From a bacterium (lineage in GTDB: Bacteria > Myxococcota_A > Polyangia > Nannocystales > Nannocystaceae): DNA of 64,000 nucleotides. Positions 62,808-64,000 of the stretch are shown here, in pieces. The stretch covers positions 62,001-126,000 of the forward strand of contig JANSYI010000015.1 of NCBI GenBank assembly GCA_024742475.1, read 5' to 3'. How positions within the stretch are numbered: the stretch's first letter is position 1; each line of letters opens with the position of its first letter. The translations under genes and the position numbers were made by a program. The notes under the pieces were generated by a model, which made no database searches, was not told where the DNA came from, and saw only the letters and a program-made list of their open reading frames with translations.

Positions 62808-63268
62808 CCAACGACGCAATCTCCGTCAACGAGCTGCTGGGTCGTCTGTTCGACAAGCCCTGCAAGGCGGCCGAAAAGAAGTTCTCCAAGCAGATCTTCA
62901 AGGACATCGCCGTGTCGGGCCGGTTCGTCGACGACAATGACAACCTCGTCGCCGTCGTATCGGCAGACGCAGGGTTTGCCTGCTACACGGGCGCCGCAAT
63001 CATGATGCTGCCCCCGGCGGCGGCGAACGACGCGAAGGGGTCGACCGACCTTCCCGAGGAGATCACCGAGGCGTTCGGTGAGGTCCTGAACGTCCTGAGC
63101 CGACTCTTCAACACATCGGACCGCCCACACTGCCGCTTCACCACGGCTGACTACGGCAAGGTCCCCGACGACATCAAGACGTTCATCAAGGGGTCGTCGA
63201 GCCGGACCAGCTACAGCTTCGAGGTTGGTGGCTACGGTGAGGGAACGCTGACCCTCTTCGCAGCGTAG
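62804..63268 (+). CDS. CheX/CheC-like protein, possible CheY-P phosphatase
   Basis: 154 aa, GTG overlapping the cheY stop by 4 bp. The sequence FDKPCKAAEKKFSKQIFKDI, DNLVAVVSADAGFACYTGAA and AFGEVLNVLSRLFN contains ExxN (Glu-Val-Leu-Asn) with another acidic residue four positions earlier, the E-x3-E-x2-N form of the CheC/CheX active helix (normally D/S-x3-E-x2-N). Coupling to cheY supports dephosphorylation of CheY-P. The overall match is weak, so it may be another chemotaxis accessory. Confidence 0.6.
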   Translation: MTNDAISVNELLGRLFDKPCKAAEKKFSKQIFKDIAVSGRFVDDNDNLVAVVSADAGFACYTGAAIMMLPPAAANDAKGSTDLPEEITEAFGEVLNVLSRLFNTSDRPHCRFTTADYGKVPDDIKTFIKGSSSRTSYSFEVGGYGEGTLTLFAA

Positions 63269-63380
63269 ACGCTCGATTTCGGATGTCGGATGGGCGGGCC
63301 TGCAGGCTCGCCCATTTTGGTTCGTGCGCGCGGCTTGCCCGGCGGCTCTTCGATCTCTACGTAGGCCGTGAAGCGGGCCC

Positions 63381-64000
63381 ATGACAGACGACTCGTCAGG
63401 ATCTTCGAGCGCCGAAGGCGCTTTCGTCGAGTCTTCGCTCGCGAGAATCGACACCGTCGACGTTGCGGATCAGACCGCAGTCTCGTCCCTGCTCGAAGAA
63501 CTCGCGGCCGAAGCCGAAGAACGGGGCATGGACGCGCTGGCCGAGCGAGCCCGTGCGGCCGCCGAGCGCGTTCGCGCAGAGCCAGAGATCGCAGCGCAGG
63601 AACTCGACGCCGTCCGAGGGGGGGTCGCCCTCGCAGACGCTTTCTCCGACCTGGGTCCGCCGCCCGCGAAGGCACCCGCGCCCTATCCCCGACCTGCGCC
63701 GACGCCCGAACCGACGCAGGAGACCACCCAAGAGGTGGCCCACGATGGTCCACAGGCGGAGACGAAGTCGGATGCCCCCGAGACCTCGGATCCGCGCATC
63801 GTCATGTTCTGCGACGAGGGTCTCGAGCAGCTCGATACCGTCGAGTCGGCCCTGCTCTCTTACGAAAAACACCCCGGAATCGGGCCGATCAACGAGGCAT
63901 TTCGCGCGCTGCACACCCTCAAGGGGAACTCTGGCTGGCTAGGCCTGTCCGAGCTCGAGACCGCCGCGCATGCGCTCGAAGATCTGCTCGACCGCGTGCG
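63381..64000 (+). CDS. cheA: CheA-type histidine kinase, 3' end outside window
   Basis: The frame is open from ATG 63381 to the window edge (206 codons). The N-terminal 130 residues are an unusual extension: helical and acidic (LLEELAAEAEERGMDALAER), then Pro-rich. From about 140 the Hpt domain begins (RIVMFCDEGLEQLDTVESAL) with phosphorylated His178 in ALHTLKGNSGWLG, the CheA motif. Partners upstream are CheY and the CheX/CheC-like protein; the dimerisation, ATPase and CheW-like domains should follow beyond the window. Confidence 0.87.
   Translation, partial: MTDDSSGSSSAEGAFVESSLARIDTVDVADQTAVSSLLEELAAEAEERGMDALAERARAAAERVRAEPEIAAQELDAVRGGVALADAFSDLGPPPAKAPAPYPRPAPTPEPTQETTQEVAHDGPQAETKSDAPETSDPRIVMFCDEGLEQLDTVESALLSYEKHPGIGPINEAFRALHTLKGNSGWLGLSELETAAHALEDLLDRV

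Overview
The window is very GC-rich bacterial chromosome with the style of a myxobacterium (phylum Myxococcota). The Nannocystales are the best guess. Supporting signs are two eukaryote-like Ser/Thr kinases carrying C-terminal helical repeat regions, about a dozen lipoproteins with Ser/Thr/Asp-rich linkers, myxobacterial Cys-rich repeats, ECF sigma factors fused to or paired with signalling domains, and large hybrid histidine kinases. The taxonomic call is an inference from gene content. No rRNA or CRISPR array was seen.

Layout. (1) 1-9.87 kb: one end of an integrated mobile element (phage or phage-satellite type). Twelve complete genes plus one cut by the window edge all run leftwards; eleven of the twelve junctions overlap by 4, 8 or 23 bp. 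The order is integrase, two small DNA-binding-type proteins, replication initiator, DnaC-like loader, DNA methyltransferase, amidase, second tyrosine recombinase, a protein ending in a clamp-binding motif, an ASCH-methyltransferase fusion, a second clamp-motif protein and a zinc-ribbon protein. A cluster of nine short iteron-like repeats lies inside the initiator gene. The element sits in a tRNA-Arg(TCG) gene, of which only the 5' half is present here. (2) 9.9-19.5 kb: a two-component/c-di-GMP cluster (Rcp-like regulators, PAS kinases, a REC-PAS-GGDEF-EAL protein and a CheB-CheR-PAS-kinase-REC giant). (3) 19.6-25.9 kb: small envelope proteins, a zinc-finger Ser/Thr kinase facing an ECF-like sigma gene, and two Cys-rich lipoproteins. 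(4) 26.0-29.6 kb: a lone SIR2-STAND-TPR gene, a strong candidate antiviral NADase, next to an intact tRNA-Asp with its own promoter and terminator. (5) 29.8-38.0 kb: secreted proteins and lipoproteins around an ECF sigma factor with a membrane anchor and C-terminal repeat domain. (6) 38.1-49.5 kb: the Lhr-type helicase, a wrecked Uma2 gene, katG, an EEP-fold lipoprotein, a DUF1801-like protein with a lysine-repeat tail, and nei. (7) 49.5-58.1 kb: more lipoproteins, a probable pseudokinase, DegV, a VWA protein and a DsbA-like remnant. (8) 58.2-64 kb: egtD-egtB (ergothioneine), nadA, and the start of a chemotaxis cluster (CheY, a CheX/CheC-like protein, CheA cut by the window edge).

How the genes work together. 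The element encodes its own integration and replication-initiation functions and may recruit the host sliding clamp through two C-terminal peptides. The chromosomal part is dominated by sensing and envelope functions, with an oxidative-stress theme (katG, nei, ergothioneine). The most interesting candidates are the SIR2-STAND defence gene, the clamp-motif proteins and in-gene origin of the mobile element, and the tRNA split at its anticodon arm.
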